From Hanleya hanleyi (lineage: Eukaryota; Mollusca; Polyplacophora; Lepidopleurida; Hanleyidae), in contig JAVTVY010045434.1 in assembly GCA_036873755.1 (NCBI GenBank), positions 62,001 through 126,000 of the forward strand: a stretch of 64,000 bases of DNA, given 5' to 3'. Under the pieces are notes generated by a model. That model saw only the letters and a list, made by a program, of their open reading frames with translations, did not search any database and had not been told where the DNA came from. This document shows, piece by piece, positions 48,934 through 61,319 of the stretch; within the stretch, counting starts at the first letter, position 1, and every line of letters begins with the position of its first letter. A program made the position numbers and the translations under genes.

Positions 48934-51900
48934 AAAAATATCTTCTAGCATCCTATAAGATTTTGAAAAATCCTAAAGATTCTAAAAAATCATATGAGCT
49001 TCTAAAATATAAGAGTCTGAAAAATCCTATAAGATTCTGAAAAAATCCTATTATAATAGATTCTGAAAAATCCTATAAGATTCAATCCAATAGGATTTCT
49101 AGATTATTGGAATTTTCCCACAAACTGTTACAGTAACATAACATTATAAATTAGAACTACATGTTTACAAGTTTCAGTTATATTAATTAGCTCTGGGAAT
49201 AACCCAGCTTAAAGTTGGCTGATTTGATTTCACTCAGTGACATCAAATCTCATTTCAATGAAACCACCAAACATCAGATTTGTACTTCACATTTCAAAAT
49301 AGCTACAACTGTGTAAAATATTCACATGTGGAAATACTGACATATTACTCAGAAATGTGAACATATTTTTTGATATTTTAAAGTGATCAGTACTATGGGT
49401 TTCTATTTGAATAGAATACAGACATTAATAACACCAGTCTCTCACATATTAGATAAGAAATCTTGTTGAATTCAGATTTTATAGTCATTCCAAATCCATG
49501 ATTTTATAGTAAAATTGGACAAAATGGCAAAATATTTTTAGAAGAATCAGTTCTAACATAATGTCAGCAACAAAAAAATACCCATTAAAGAATACTTTAT
49601 ATTATCCTCTTCATCATTATCACTAAGTATAATATATATAATTTCTGTTTCAAAAAATCTTTATATTCTGAACTGTCTTTGCCAAAATGAGTGGAGTTAT
49701 CTGCCCTTGAAAATTTAATTGAACACTGGGGGCGCCACCAGACGATAACAATCAAAATGGCTGACCTCTCCAACTGCAGAAATCAGATGGATTTATTCCT
49801 GTTAAGCCAGAACTATGGAGGTTTGAAGAACTGTATTGCAGATGGTGATGATAGCAGCTAGTGATATGGTAAGTAACTTATAAATATAACTAAAAATTTT
49901 CTGTTTTTCATAACTTAATAAGCAAAGAACTGGGCTGAACAGTGATGTAGACCTGAGAGTCTCAGCTATTTATGTTATCAACAAGTTTCCCTTGACATAT
50001 TAAAAAATTGATATTGGCCTCAATAAATATTTTGCTATATGGACTGCAGGTTAATGTACTCCACCTTATAATTGCAGTCAAATTTAATGGGTCATGTAAC
50101 ATGGCGAAATATCCATATCTCTGTCCCAATATCACTTTCAGATCTATCCAGGTTGATCAAGGCAGTGTGGATTAAATGCCATTGTTATGATTGTGTGAAT
50201 TGTCAGCTTGGAAACACCAGGCTTGGGGACCTCATATGAAGATTGGCATGCACCCCTGGAGCAAATCCCCTGAGGGTGAGATATTTTTATCACAAAACTG
50301 TTCAGTTCATGTCAAAACAGGTGGATTTAACTGGTTGGGGGGATGGTAGCTCTAAATAAATTATCTTGTTGTTTTGATTTTTTATTGATTCATAAATTGT
50401 ATTGATTTTTCCCCTTGCAGAATGTAGAATATTCCCATACCAGATTTTTGACAAAATGGTAAAGAAATAAGTTTTAGAATATATTGATAATAAAATGTTA
50501 GCATTACCTGTTTTAGCTGCAATCAGAAAAAGTATAATCAATTATGATTAGACTTAATTTTTATCATTATAACAGGCTATATTTTCTAAAATATCTAAAA
50601 AATATCTTCTAGCATCCTATAAGATTTTGAAAAATCCTAAAGATTCTAAAAAATCATATGAGCTTCTAAAATATAAGAGTCTGAAAAATACTATAAGATT
50701 CTGAAAAAATCCTATTATAATAGATTCTGAAAAATCCTATAAGATTCAATCCAATAGGATTTCTAGATTATTGGAATTTTCCCACAAACTGTTACAGTAA
50801 CATAACATTATAAATTAGAACTACATGTTTACAAGTTTCAGTTATATTAATTAGCTCTGGGAATAACCCAGCTTAAAGTTGGCTGATTTGATTTCACTCA
50901 GTGACATCAAATCTCATTTCAATGAAACCACCAAACATCAGATTTGTACTTCACATTTCAAAATAGCTACAACTGTGTAAAATATTCACATGTGGAAATA
51001 CTGACATATTACTCAGAAATGTGAACATATTTTTTGATATTTTAAAGTGATCAGTACTATGGGTTTCTATTTGAATAGAATACAGACATTAATAACACCA
51101 GTCTCTCACATATTAGATAAGAAATCTTGTTGAATTCAGATTTTATAGTCATTCCAAATCCATGATTTTATAGTAAAATTGGACAAAATGGCAAAATATT
51201 TTTAGAAGAATCAGTTCTAACATAATGTCAGCAACAAAAAAATACCCATTAAAGAATACTTTATATTATCCTCTTCATCATTATCACTAAGTATAATATA
51301 TATAATTTCTGTTTCAAAAAATCTTTATATTCTGAACTGTCTTTGCCAAAATGAGTGGAGTTATCTGCCCTTGAAAATTTAATTGAACACTGGGGGCGCC
51401 ACCAGACGATAACAATCAAAATGGCTGACCTCTCCAACTGCAGAAATCAGATGGATTTATTCCTGTTAAGCCAGAACTATGGAGGTTTGAAGAACTGTAT
51501 TGCAGATGGTGATGATAGCAGCTAGTGATATGGTAAGTAACTTATAAATATAACTAAAAATTTTCTGTTTTTCATAACTTAATAAGCAAAGAACTGGGCT
51601 GAACAGTGATGTAGACCTGAGAGTCTCAGCTATTTATGTTATCAACAAGTTTCCCTTGACATATTATATTAAAAAATTGATATTGGCCTCAATAAATATT
51701 TTGCTATATGGACTGCAGGTTAATGTACTCCACCTTATAATTGCAGTCAAATTTAATGGGTCATGTAACATGGCGAAATATCCATATCTCTGTCCCAATA
51801 TCACTTTCAGATCTATCCAGGTTGATCAAGGCAGTGTGGATTAAATGCCATTGTTATGATTGTGTGAATTGTCAGCTTGGAAACACCAGGCTTGGGGACC

Positions 51901-52255
51901 TCATATGAAGATTGGCATGCACCCCTGGAGCAAATCCCCTGAGGGTGAGATATTTTTATCACAAAACTGTTCAGTTCATGTCAAAACAGGTGGATTTAAC
52001 TGGTTGGGGGGATGGTAGCTCTAAATAAATTATCTTGTTGTTTTGATTTTTTATTGATTCATAAATTGTATTGATTTTTCCCCTTGCAGAATGTAGAATA
52101 TTCCCATACCAGATTTTTGACAAAATGGTAAAGAAATAAGTTTTAGAATATATTGATAATAAAATGTTAGCATTACCTGTTTTAGCTGCAATCAGAAAAA
52201 GTATAATCAATTATGATTAGACTTAATTTTTATCATTATAACAGGCTATATTTTC
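48934..52255. repeat. Near-identical 1.65-kb direct duplication inside copy B
   Basis: Block 1 is about 48934-50586 and block 2 about 50598-52255. The offset is 1664 bp at the start and 1669 bp at the end. The difference is one 5-base insertion (near 51664). I noticed only a few substitutions, e.g. 'gaaaaatccta' versus 'gaaaaatacta' near 49025/50690. The two copies are joined by 'taaaatatct'. Confidence 0.9.
49757..49861 (+). CDS. Short ORF in putative first exon of the TIR element (copy B, block 1)
   Basis: The ATG in context caaaATGG opens a 34-codon frame beginning MADLSNCRNQMDLFLLSQNY and ending GDDSS-stop, a few bases before a GTAAGT donor. It is repeated identically at 51421-51525. In copy A the frame is cut short by a small change around 8250-8270. 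The peptide is not recognised. A conserved Kozak-like start and splice donor suggest transcription, but this is inference. Confidence 0.25.
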   Translation: MADLSNCRNQMDLFLLSQNYGGLKNCIADGDDSS

Positions 52256-53695
52256 CTTGTCTATTGATTGCACTGCTCATATACCAAAGCTAAGGATCTT
52301 CACACTTCAATTGTACAGTTTTACCCACATCTTGAGAAATGAGAATATTTCATTTCATACATTTATTTCATTTAAAAAATTTAAGAATACAATTTGAAGT
52401 TAATAAGCATTTATTTGTTATTTGAAGTCTTGCATGAAGATTTAGTTGAACCAGGAATTAAAAAAATACAAATTATCAAAATCCACATGATTGTTTCTAA
52501 TGGCTTCTTTGTCAATACTTTAATAATTCCAGAATACAGCTGCAACAAGGAACTCGGCTCACTTCAAGCAGCCACTCGACTGATGGGAAATTTAATGAGC
52601 ACACCTACATGCAGGTATGGTTGATTTCTTCATAGTGTATATTGGCTAGAACATCACACAAACTGTTTATCTCCATTGTTGTATATCATGGAGTACTAAA
52701 GAAAGGATAATAGACATCTTCATCAATCTTTTGTAAATCGTAGGGATGTGTTCCATTCTTTATCCTTTATGGTAGTCAACCTATTCAATCATCCTGAGTG
52801 TATTAAAAAAAAAAAAAACTGGATTGCATGTCATATGGAACCATATATACAACTGATCAGGTTTTAATTATATGCATGTATTTATCGCCACAGGCCAAGA
52901 AGTTCACAATTCAGACTGGTGGGTTTCAGCGTTGGGTTACGTCCGAGTGGACCTCAGGGCAACTGAAGTAAACTATCCTTCGAAAGATCTGCTGCTTCAA
53001 GTTCAAGTTGGAAAAGAACACGGTCACCCTTGAATAATAATACTGCAATAAATTCTCATACCAAAGACTGCATGTAAATGCATACAAAAAAAAAAGAACT
53101 GTGCTGTATTTTGTCTCAAGGATTTGTGCTAGCGGTTTATTGTAAATATTTTATGATGTACTGTTCTGTCTCACTCTGTATTTTCTCTGAATAAAACTTT
53201 CTGTGCTCAAATATATATTTGTGTATTCTTTTCTGGGAAAGTAAATATCTCGTGGCTTTACATACCTTTTCATCACACGGATTTGCTATGATACTAATAA
53301 GGTACTTCAAGAGCACTTCAGAAGTGCATATGAAAGGTATCCTTCTGTAGAAGAGTGGATGAAGTGACTTGCCATATAAGGACATTGAAGTGCCTCAAAT
53401 ATTCTAATTAGGTACTTCAAGAGCACTTCAGAAGTGCCTATGAAGGTTACCCTTCTGTGGAAGTGTCTATGAAGTGCCTTTGCAGTACCTAATTAAAATA
53501 TTTGAGGCACACTTCTAAGTGACTTCATTGTGACTTCATTGTGACTTCAATGCCCTTATATGGCATTGCTACAAAACAATACCCACACTGCAAGCACACT
53601 TCTGACTCTGAGCCTTGCACTTCAAGGTTGAAATATGGCCACACTTCAAAGTTACTTCAAAGTTACTTCAAAGACACTTCTGGACAGTAAGGGAC

Positions 53696-56529
53696 TGCAA
53701 TCTGGACTGAGGGATTGAACCCTACTGCAGTTTCACCGCCTAAAATCAGAAACATACCAGAATCTCTCACATAATGGAATGTACCGGCAAACAGAAATTC
53801 TTAATTTAATTTTTTACTTCTCGTATTAATTGAATACCAAAATCTGCCTATGATTGGTACCAAACTATTCTGGTATACAGCAGTTCCATACATGGGAACT
53901 AGACTGGGAACATATCAATGATTGGCTGGCTGGATGTCCTTCCACTTTTTCCCACAAACCAATGAAAATACTTTTTTAAAAAAATTCTTTTTTAATTTGA
54001 ATTGACCAATAGAATGCCTTAAAACTACATGCTATCCCTTGATGTAATGTAGTTTCTAGAAATCTCCATTATTAACAAAGGTTGATCATCATGGTATATG
54101 TACCAGTATGTTATGGTCAATCATATCACAGTCTTATTGTTAACCCGATTGCTGTCACCAGGCTTCCACTTTGTCCTGATAACAGGGTGTCTCTCTTCCA
54201 TGTTACAGAGACTCATTTCAAAATAGGGAGTCGACAAGCCTCATACATGTACAGATTCTCAAAGACACCAAGACTCATGGCTATAGCCAAAAGCCTGGCT
54301 GTCAAACAGAACCACTAATCTGCTATCTACGATGTAATGACAATGCACATCTGCGGGAACAGTCACCATATGTAATCTCATTTAACGGATGCAATCGATA
54401 GCAGTGGGAGATTTTAATATTCTGTCGAATACTCAGGTTTATATCCTTTCGTAGGAATACTGAGCAAGATGAAAAAAATTCTATTTAATAAGGCACTGCA
54501 AGATAATAGTGCATTGGGGAATAGAAAAAATCTCTGACTCGTCAACTGGTATTTGAAGGAGTCAGGCACGTCACTAGAGGTGACGAAGAGAAATTGCCTG
54601 CTTTTGTCACACGTCGATCAATGATTACAATCTAATCGAGTGAGAGTCGGCAAGAAATAGCCAATTCCATTCTAACTTGTAATACGCCGACGGTTTCCCT
54701 TTTTTCTCCTCTTGGGCTACAATATTATTCCGCAGCATGAACAGTCAAGAGCCAAAGTAATCGATAACTTGGCCCCGATTAACAAACCACTAAATCGTGT
54801 AACATTACGATTAGTTAGGCTGTAATCTGGAAACCATGCTACTCTCCTGCGTCAATGTTACACAGCCTCCTGGTGTGCAAGCAACAGGCAAACTGTGCGA
54901 ATAGCGCAACAAACTGTCAGTATAGCACACTGACACAGACGAAAGAAAAAACATGAGCCCATCGCCTGTGGGTAACCAGACGATGAACAAATATACCAGT
55001 TGTTTTTCCACAAGAATCTGATCATTTTAGCTACCTGTTTGAAAAGACTTCCATTCTATATGTATTTAAGGTGCCTGCATGTCAGAGTGGAATCGTCGGT
55101 TTCAGTACAGACATCAATATTAATCCAAAGCAGGGAAAAGCAAGGTCTATTAAACTGTCTTGTGTTCCCCTGGCCTGCAGTCTGAATCGAACAAGAAGGT
55201 ACTGCAAGACACCTAATGATTAAATGTCATGCAATCAGATGTGAGAAATAGAAGTAACTGTGAACAATACACAAACAATGCAAGTCAATGTGGACTAACC
55301 TTTTTACTTCAGAGAGAATCAGATTTGACAGAGCAGAGTAACTTCCTGGAAGACAAAACAGGTTGCAGCTTACAGTTGGAGGATATATCCACAAGAACCA
55401 TGCAAAGATGCTCTTCTTCAATGGCCTTGAGGTTTGATAGCAGGAATGCAGAAAGTTTTCTGTGGGTGGTGGGGGGGAGTTGATCATCTGGTATGACCTT
55501 GTGACCACAATACAAGTACCAGTATGTAGTGTTTCTTCTGAAAAGGCTCAGGAATGGCTTGAAATCTCAGTGAAATGTTCTTTTAAAATTTTACAAAATG
55601 CACCGAATTGTCAAATGTCCATGCAGCATTAGAAACATTTCTGAAAATGACCAGCACCATAAAAATCCTGGCTACATCCATGGGAATCAGGAAAACTTCA
55701 GCAGCAACTTATCCAAAAACAGTCAGTGGTGTTCGCAGTGACAGTCAGCAGTGTGGACAAGCAGAATTCAAAGGCATCAAACAGAAAGGGAACATTTCTA
55801 TGATTTAACTCCAGCAATATCCAAACGAAGAGTGCAGTTATCAAAGAATAGTTCAAAGTTGTTCAAAAGACCTGCTCAGTAGTTGTAGTGCCCAAATAGA
55901 ATAGTTCAGAGTTATGTGAAAGTACTGCAGCTCCAGCATATAAAAGAAAAAAATCCAGATTCCATGTCGGGAATAACGGATCAGTGGTGTCTGTAAAGAT
56001 TAACTAGAGCATAGTCTGAGGGATGCACACATTTGATCAAAATGATCAGTAAGGCTGCTTACAAGATACCCCCCGTAAGGGCATAGATACATAGGGGTGG
56101 TGAACGTTTCACGAGTAAGCTGAATGGGATTGTGGCAGTGGAAATCATCAGTAAGCATGCTTACAACATACCCCCCGGATGCACATTTGATAGGAATTGA
56201 CGAGTATTTGTAGAGGAATATAAGTATACATGTTATGAGTGGCGGCACAGTATGTAACTAGTTGACAATGAGATCTCGCTCGGTTGGAGTGCGGTTAACG
56301 GATTGTCTATGCATGTGTCGTGACGATACTCAGATGAGTTTAACGGATTGTTCAGAAAATTGATGTTAATAATGATTGTTGAGAATGGGGTTATGCAGGC
56401 ATATTGTGTTTTACCTAACTGTTGTTACCACTAGAACCGTGTAGACTTGAAATGGGCTGTTGCAACAGATAGACGAATTACTGTCATCTGGATAACCATA
56501 TTGAAGAGGAAAAGGAAGTAAATGGGAAG
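53696..56529. other. Intronic sequence, no gene seen
   Basis: A SINE-head-like 'gggattgaaccc' is at 53711-53722. At 56040-56180 two copies of a ~120-bp unit share 'cagtaag...gcttacaa.ataccccccg'. Otherwise nothing is recognised. Confidence 0.5.
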
Positions 56530-58035
56530 TGAAATATTAAACTTACTACCTGTAGACGCATATGCAACATCCTGAGCTAGGTCTCATGGTAATGGCAGCT
56601 ACATACAAAATTTGAGAAGAATCTAATCAGCCGTTGTCAAGTTATGCTCCAGAAATGGAATGTAACGGACCAACTGAGAAAATTCTGCCCATAGGTGGCG
56701 CCACCTGTAGACGCACATGCGCCAAACGCAATCCCAAGCAAGGTCTCATGGTAAGGTAGCTACATACCAAATCTGAGAGGAATCCAATTAGCTGTTGTCA
56801 AGTTATGCTCCGGAAATGAAATGTTACGGACCGACAAGAAAAAGTTTTGACCCTAGGTGGCGCCACCTGTAGATGCACATGCGCCAAACGCAATCCCAAG
56901 CGAGGTCTCATGGTAAGGTAGCTGCATACCAAATTTGAGAGGAATCCAACTGGCGGTTGTCAAGTTATGCTCCGGAAACGAAATGTTACGAACGGACTTG
57001 AGAAACTTTTGACCCTAGGTGGCGCCACCTGTAGACGCACATGCGCCAAACGCAATCCCAAGCGAGGTCTCATGGTATGGCAGCTGCATACCAAATTTGA
57101 AAGGAATCCAAGTAGCGGTTGTGAAGTTATGCTCCGGAAACGAAATGTTACGGACTGACATGAGAAACTTTTGACCATAGGTGGCGCCACCTGTAGACGC
57201 ACATGCGCCAAACACAATCCCAAGCGAGGTCTCATGGTAAGGTAGCTACATACCAAATTTGAGAGGAATCCAAGTAGCGGTTGTCAAGTTATGCTCCGGA
57301 AACGAAATGTTACGGAATGACCCTAGGTGGCGCCACCCGTAGACGCACATGCGCCAAACGCAATCCCAAGCAAGGTCTCATGGTATGGTAGCTGCATACC
57401 GAATTTGAGAGGAATCCAACTGGCGGTTGTCAAGTTATGCTCCGGAAACGAAATGTTACGAACTGACTTGAGAAACTTTTGACCCTAGGTGGCGCCACCT
57501 GTAGACGCACATGCGCCAAACGCAATCCCAAGCGAGGTCTCATGGTATGGCAGCTACATACCAAATTTGAAAGGAATCCAAGTAGCGGTTGTCAAGTTAT
57601 GCTCCGGAAATGAAATGTTACGGACTGACATGAGAAACTTTTGACCATAGGTGGCGCCACCTGTAGACGCACATGCGCCAACGCAATCCCAAGCGAGGTC
57701 TCATGGTAAGGTAGCTACATACCAAATTTGAGAGGAATCCAAGTAGCGGTTGTCAAGTTATGCTCCGGAAACGAAATGTTACGGAATGACCTTAGGTGGC
57801 GCCACCTGTAGACGCACATGCGCCAAACGCAATCCCAAGCAAGGTCTCATGGTATGGTAGCTGCATACCAAATTTGAGAGGAATCCAACTGGCGGTTGTC
57901 AAGTTATGCTCCGGAAACGAAATGTTACGGACGGACGTACGGACATCCGTACGGACGGACGGACGGACAGACGGACGGACGGACAAGCTGAAACCAGTAT
58001 ACGCCCCCTACACTACGTGTCGGGGGGTATAATAA
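56530..58035 (+). mobile_element. Large pearl/Helentron-like element with nine ~162-bp cores
   Basis: GGTGGCGCCACC starts at 56694, 56856, 57018, 57180, 57326, 57488, 57650 and 57795, so spacing is 162 bp with two shortened units of 145-146 bp. The last core runs into a GGAC microsatellite with an inner GTACGGACATCCGTAC palindrome (57927-57982). A hairpin follows with stem TATACGCCCCC/GGGGGGTATA (57998-58031). This is the best example of the pearl layout in the window. Minus-strand ORFs over it are repeat artefacts. Confidence 0.85.
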
Positions 58036-58930
58036 TTATCCATTAAATTGAAGATATCTTCCAGAAACACACGAGTAATGAAGGCAGCGAGAAGGAACCC
58101 CGAGATAAAACCTGTGCTTCGACTGAATTTATTGCATATAATTAAAAGCTGCTTACAGAGCCCTAAATCATCACAGTTCGTATAGCAGTCAGACAGATGA
58201 CTTTACTGCCTTTTGCCAGCTGAAGGTTCCCAGTACAGGATCTTGCATCAATAAAAATAAATTTATAACATTTTATGATAGGAAGAAAATAAAGTTCTCC
58301 TCAAACATAATATGGAATGCAAGTTTTCTTTTTTCTGATCTCTCTGTTTTTTCTAATGTACATGAAGTCGTAGACCTAGCAGGAACACAGTAAAATGCCA
58401 AGAGCTTTTACAACCTGCCACTGGATTTCTAGGCTGGATTTCTCAAAAAGCCAACCAGGCACAGAAGGATGCCAATTACAGAAATCTTTGGCCAGTCTTT
58501 ATCTATCCCCAGCCTTTTACTCTGAATTTTGGCTTGTTCATGTGTCATAAGTCCATTGTTTGGGGAAATACTGGCAACAGAAACTAAAGACTTCGTTATG
58601 TACTCCAAAATATTATATAGAGTTGGGCAATGAGCAAGCCATCAGATCTTCTATATTGGTACTAATAAGGATAAAAGGTCAGAGCTGGAGTTATTTTAAA
58701 GTGCAAAGTTAGAGAACGGACAACAATTGATATACTTTCTGACCTACATGTAGCATGGATGAAGGGCGAACAGCATTTTAAAAAGCACAAATGTACTTTG
58801 GTTTTTAAACTTCTCCATCATGATATATGAACTTCATTCAGCACTATTTTACATATGTATCTGATATTCACCAAAAAGCAATATCACACTCAGAAGAACA
58901 ACCCAAAAGGTAAAGCATGCTGGGTTTAAG
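58036..58930. other. Intronic sequence, no gene seen
   Basis: AT-rich and without recognised repeats or coding sequence. Confidence 0.5.
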
Positions 58931-58939
58931 CACAATCAG

Positions 58940-59318
58940 TTAAGTATTCATGAGTATACTACCCTTAACATTTCCTTAACATCCAGTTAACTAGCTAATT
59001 AGGGTAATTAAATATTCACGGAATGCAGCCATTCTGCAACACCCCCCTCCGAACATCCCAAATGATATACCAAGTATGGATGAATACAAAATGTATATAT
59101 AGCACCCTAACAATTGCCTCAGCATGAAATGTTTTTCAGTTAATTAGTTAAGCTAATTAAATATTCGCAGAATGCAGCCATTCTGCATCATTCCCAAAAA
59201 ACTTCCCATATGATATGTATGCCAGTATATGAACAATCGGTCGAGTATTTATCAATATAGCACTCTTAACATTTACTTTTACATGAAATTGTAGTATATT
59301 AGCTAATTATCAGGGTTA
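58940..59318. repeat. Diverged ~150-bp tandem repeat, about 2.5 copies
   Basis: 'gctaattagggtaattaaatattc.c.gaatgcagccattctgca' recurs at 58993 and 59152. 'taacatttcc'/'aacaattgcc'/'aacatttact' mark successive units. A related piece is at about 60298-60420. Confidence 0.7.
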
Positions 59319-59920
59319 GATCCAGGAATTTGAAGTAGTATCTTTATTTGAAAAAAAATGCCGAGCGCAGCGAGGCTTTAGCCAACAGGCCGGGGTTCAG
59401 GGTAGCTCTAGGATCCTACATGCCCTCAGAAGCATTTGAGCCCATTTCTGGTTACTTAAATGTCTTGTCAGATACCTCCAGATCATGAACAATTTACTCT
59501 TTTTTTTTCCCAGATTTGTGTATTAAATATCACAAAGCTGAACAGAGACTTGCTGCATGAATTTCCAGAACATTGACTTCCATCTCTCTCAGAATTGCTT
59601 CATCCGTACTATACCATGATGTATACTTTGATTAAACTACTAACAACTAACCTTTGGGCAGAAGCTCTGGGGCCCTCATAACCCATTCCTCATGTTCCTG
59701 GCTACAAATGTTTTCTCATTCAGACAAGAATATCAATCGACCGAAGAGGATGTCCACTTTGTGACAGTCGGAGACATCAATTTTCAGTTTTTTCAAATGT
59801 CCACCCGAGGCACCGCATCCCCTTTTTCGGCCGCTGCCCTTTCTGCTTCCCCCCGACCAACCTTTTTGCCCAACCATGGCAGTCATTGAAGACACCATGT
59901 GGGAACGCACAAGCCGCATA

Positions 59921-60054
59921 ACTCTCCAGACAGACGTACATATTCCCTTCTTCAGTCATGGTATCGACCTCTGCCTGGAGAACGAAAACTCTCCAGACAG
60001 ACGTACATATTCCCTACTTCATTCATGGTATCAACCTCTGCCTGGAGAACGAAA
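59921..60054. repeat. 67-bp direct duplication
   Basis: ACTCTCCAGACAGACGTACA and the following 47 bases occur twice (59921-59987 and 59988-60054), with about four differences. The region around it (59690-60110) is less AT-rich than its neighbours, and ORFs run through on both strands without a recognisable product. Confidence 0.85.
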
Positions 60055-60560
60055 ACTACCACGATGTAGATGTATAGTTGTCTCCCCTCCCGTAAGGTGT
60101 GTCTGACGCGACTTGACACATACTCGTCCAGTTTACGGCTTTCAAACTTCGTAAAAAAAATGATTTGATTTTTGAAAAAATCATTTGATATTTTGTAAAA
60201 ACATATTCATTTTTGATTCATTTGATTTTGTACCTGTGTCCGTTTTACGGATGCTGGGAGACCCTAGATCTTACCCTGATTATATATATCAGAAAGCAAA
60301 ACACTTTCAACATCTCCCCTCTCAACATCCTGAATAATACATATACCAAGGTTGGGAGTAATGGAACAAGTATTTATAAAGACACCACCCTTAACATTTG
60401 CCTTAACATTATGACGATAGCTCCTTCTGTTTCATACAGGTGAGCTAAAAATGTACACATATGTCAGTCAGTCACAAAATAACTGCTCAACAGAGAGAAG
60501 ATCTGCAAGTATTCACTGGACTATATTGGGGAGATCTTGCACAGACAGAGTAATAGCCTA

Positions 60561-60798
60561 CAGTAACTCACCCTATTAAAATTCAATCACCCCAGATATT
60601 GGGGGCATAATTCAATCAGTCATTCTACATGTAATAAATTTGATCAACCTCTAAATCATTAAATAAGAAAGAATATTGGATTATCTGCTTGATTTTCGAT
60701 CATTTTCTCAACTTCCTGTTCTAATGAATTTGATCACCCCCTGATTTTATGTTGTGAAAATTTTACTTTCTGTTATTGAATTATAAGAGGATGTAGCA
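60561..60798. mobile_element. 238-bp MITE, copy 2
   Basis: Left end CAGTAACTCACCCTATTAAA; right end on the complement TGCTACATCCTCTTATAATT. TA flanks at 60559-60560 and 60799-60800. It has exactly the same length as the copy at 17684-17921. Confidence 0.75.
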
Positions 60799-61250
60799 TA
60801 AGCAAATTTCTTCTGTCAGAAACTCAGAACTTGCAAGGTTTACCATACAAACAGCTAAAAATTAAAATGATTGATAGGGGGTAAAATCAGAGATTCTGTA
60901 TCCCTGGTAAAACATATTAAAGATGTTCATGTGAATTCAGTTTTAAGTGGAAATTTCTTCAAGCATTTCAAGGTACTGTACCATAAATCAACCAACAAGT
61001 ATACATGTACACACATATGTGGGATGAGCGCGTGTGATGCAGGTGGCCAGTCACTTTGCTTGACACATGCTGCAGACATGATGCGCTTCACCAATGTTCA
61101 TCAACTTGGGGTGTCGTCAATATTTTTTATGAAATAGTGACTAAAGTGAAAATTTAAATTAACCAGCGGATTGGTTGGGATGTACTTTCCTTCTCTCGAG
61201 TGGGAATTTTCATCCCATGATCAAGCTATGTGAGATCCTCCTAAACTTAC

Positions 61251-61319
61251 CTGCTAATTTTGTCGTTCCTACAGAATATGCTGAGGCTGCCCTGGATTTG
61301 TGTGTGACCAATGCCAATT
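61251..61319 (-). CDS. PRKAR2: Penultimate coding exon of PKA type II regulatory subunit
   Basis: The 69-bp exon lies between acceptor TGATTTCAG and donor GTAAGT. It encodes (E)LALVTHKSRAASAYSVGTT followed by KLA. With the G from exon 63033-63090 it completes the Glu of FGELAL, the phosphate-binding cassette of the second cAMP site. Both key residues, Glu and the Arg of the RAAS motif, are kept. The residue before the Arg is Ser (TCC), where the family nearly always has Pro. Its last G combines with TG of the terminal exon to give Val. Length, phase and position match the known RII exon layout. Flanking introns are 38.6 kb (downstream) and 1.7 kb (upstream, with a hAT5-like insertion). Confidence 0.92.

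Larger units (their letters stand above)
48517..53693. mobile_element. TIR transposon, copy B, with internal tandem duplication
   Basis: Same 21-bp termini as copy A (CCCTTACTGTCCAGAAGTG...). The flanking dinucleotide AC is on both sides (48515-48516, 53694-53695), rather than TA. The length is 5177 bp because a 1.65-kb internal block is present twice. Apart from that the element is collinear with copy A and similar throughout, including the GAAGTG-rich subterminal zones. No transposase is recognised. Confidence 0.9.
22655..61250 (-). other. PRKAR2: Last intron of the PRKAR2-like gene (about 38.6 kb)
   Basis: It starts with GTAAG after exon 61251-61319 and ends with TTTCAG before exon 22524-22654. 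Every coding pattern I can explain inside it is mobile or repetitive. A nested gene is possible near 24600-25100 but not shown. The length assumes that the assembly is contiguous across two tandem arrays. Confidence 0.8.

Noticed and set aside
56960..58032. ORFs over the 162-bp repeats and the GGAC tract (RPSVRPSVRT-type)
   Set aside because: Explained by the pearl-like tandem repeat and microsatellite.
59692..59959. Overlapping ORFs on both strands near the 67-bp duplication
   Set aside because: Neither shows a known domain. They lie in less AT-rich sequence, where chance ORFs are expected.
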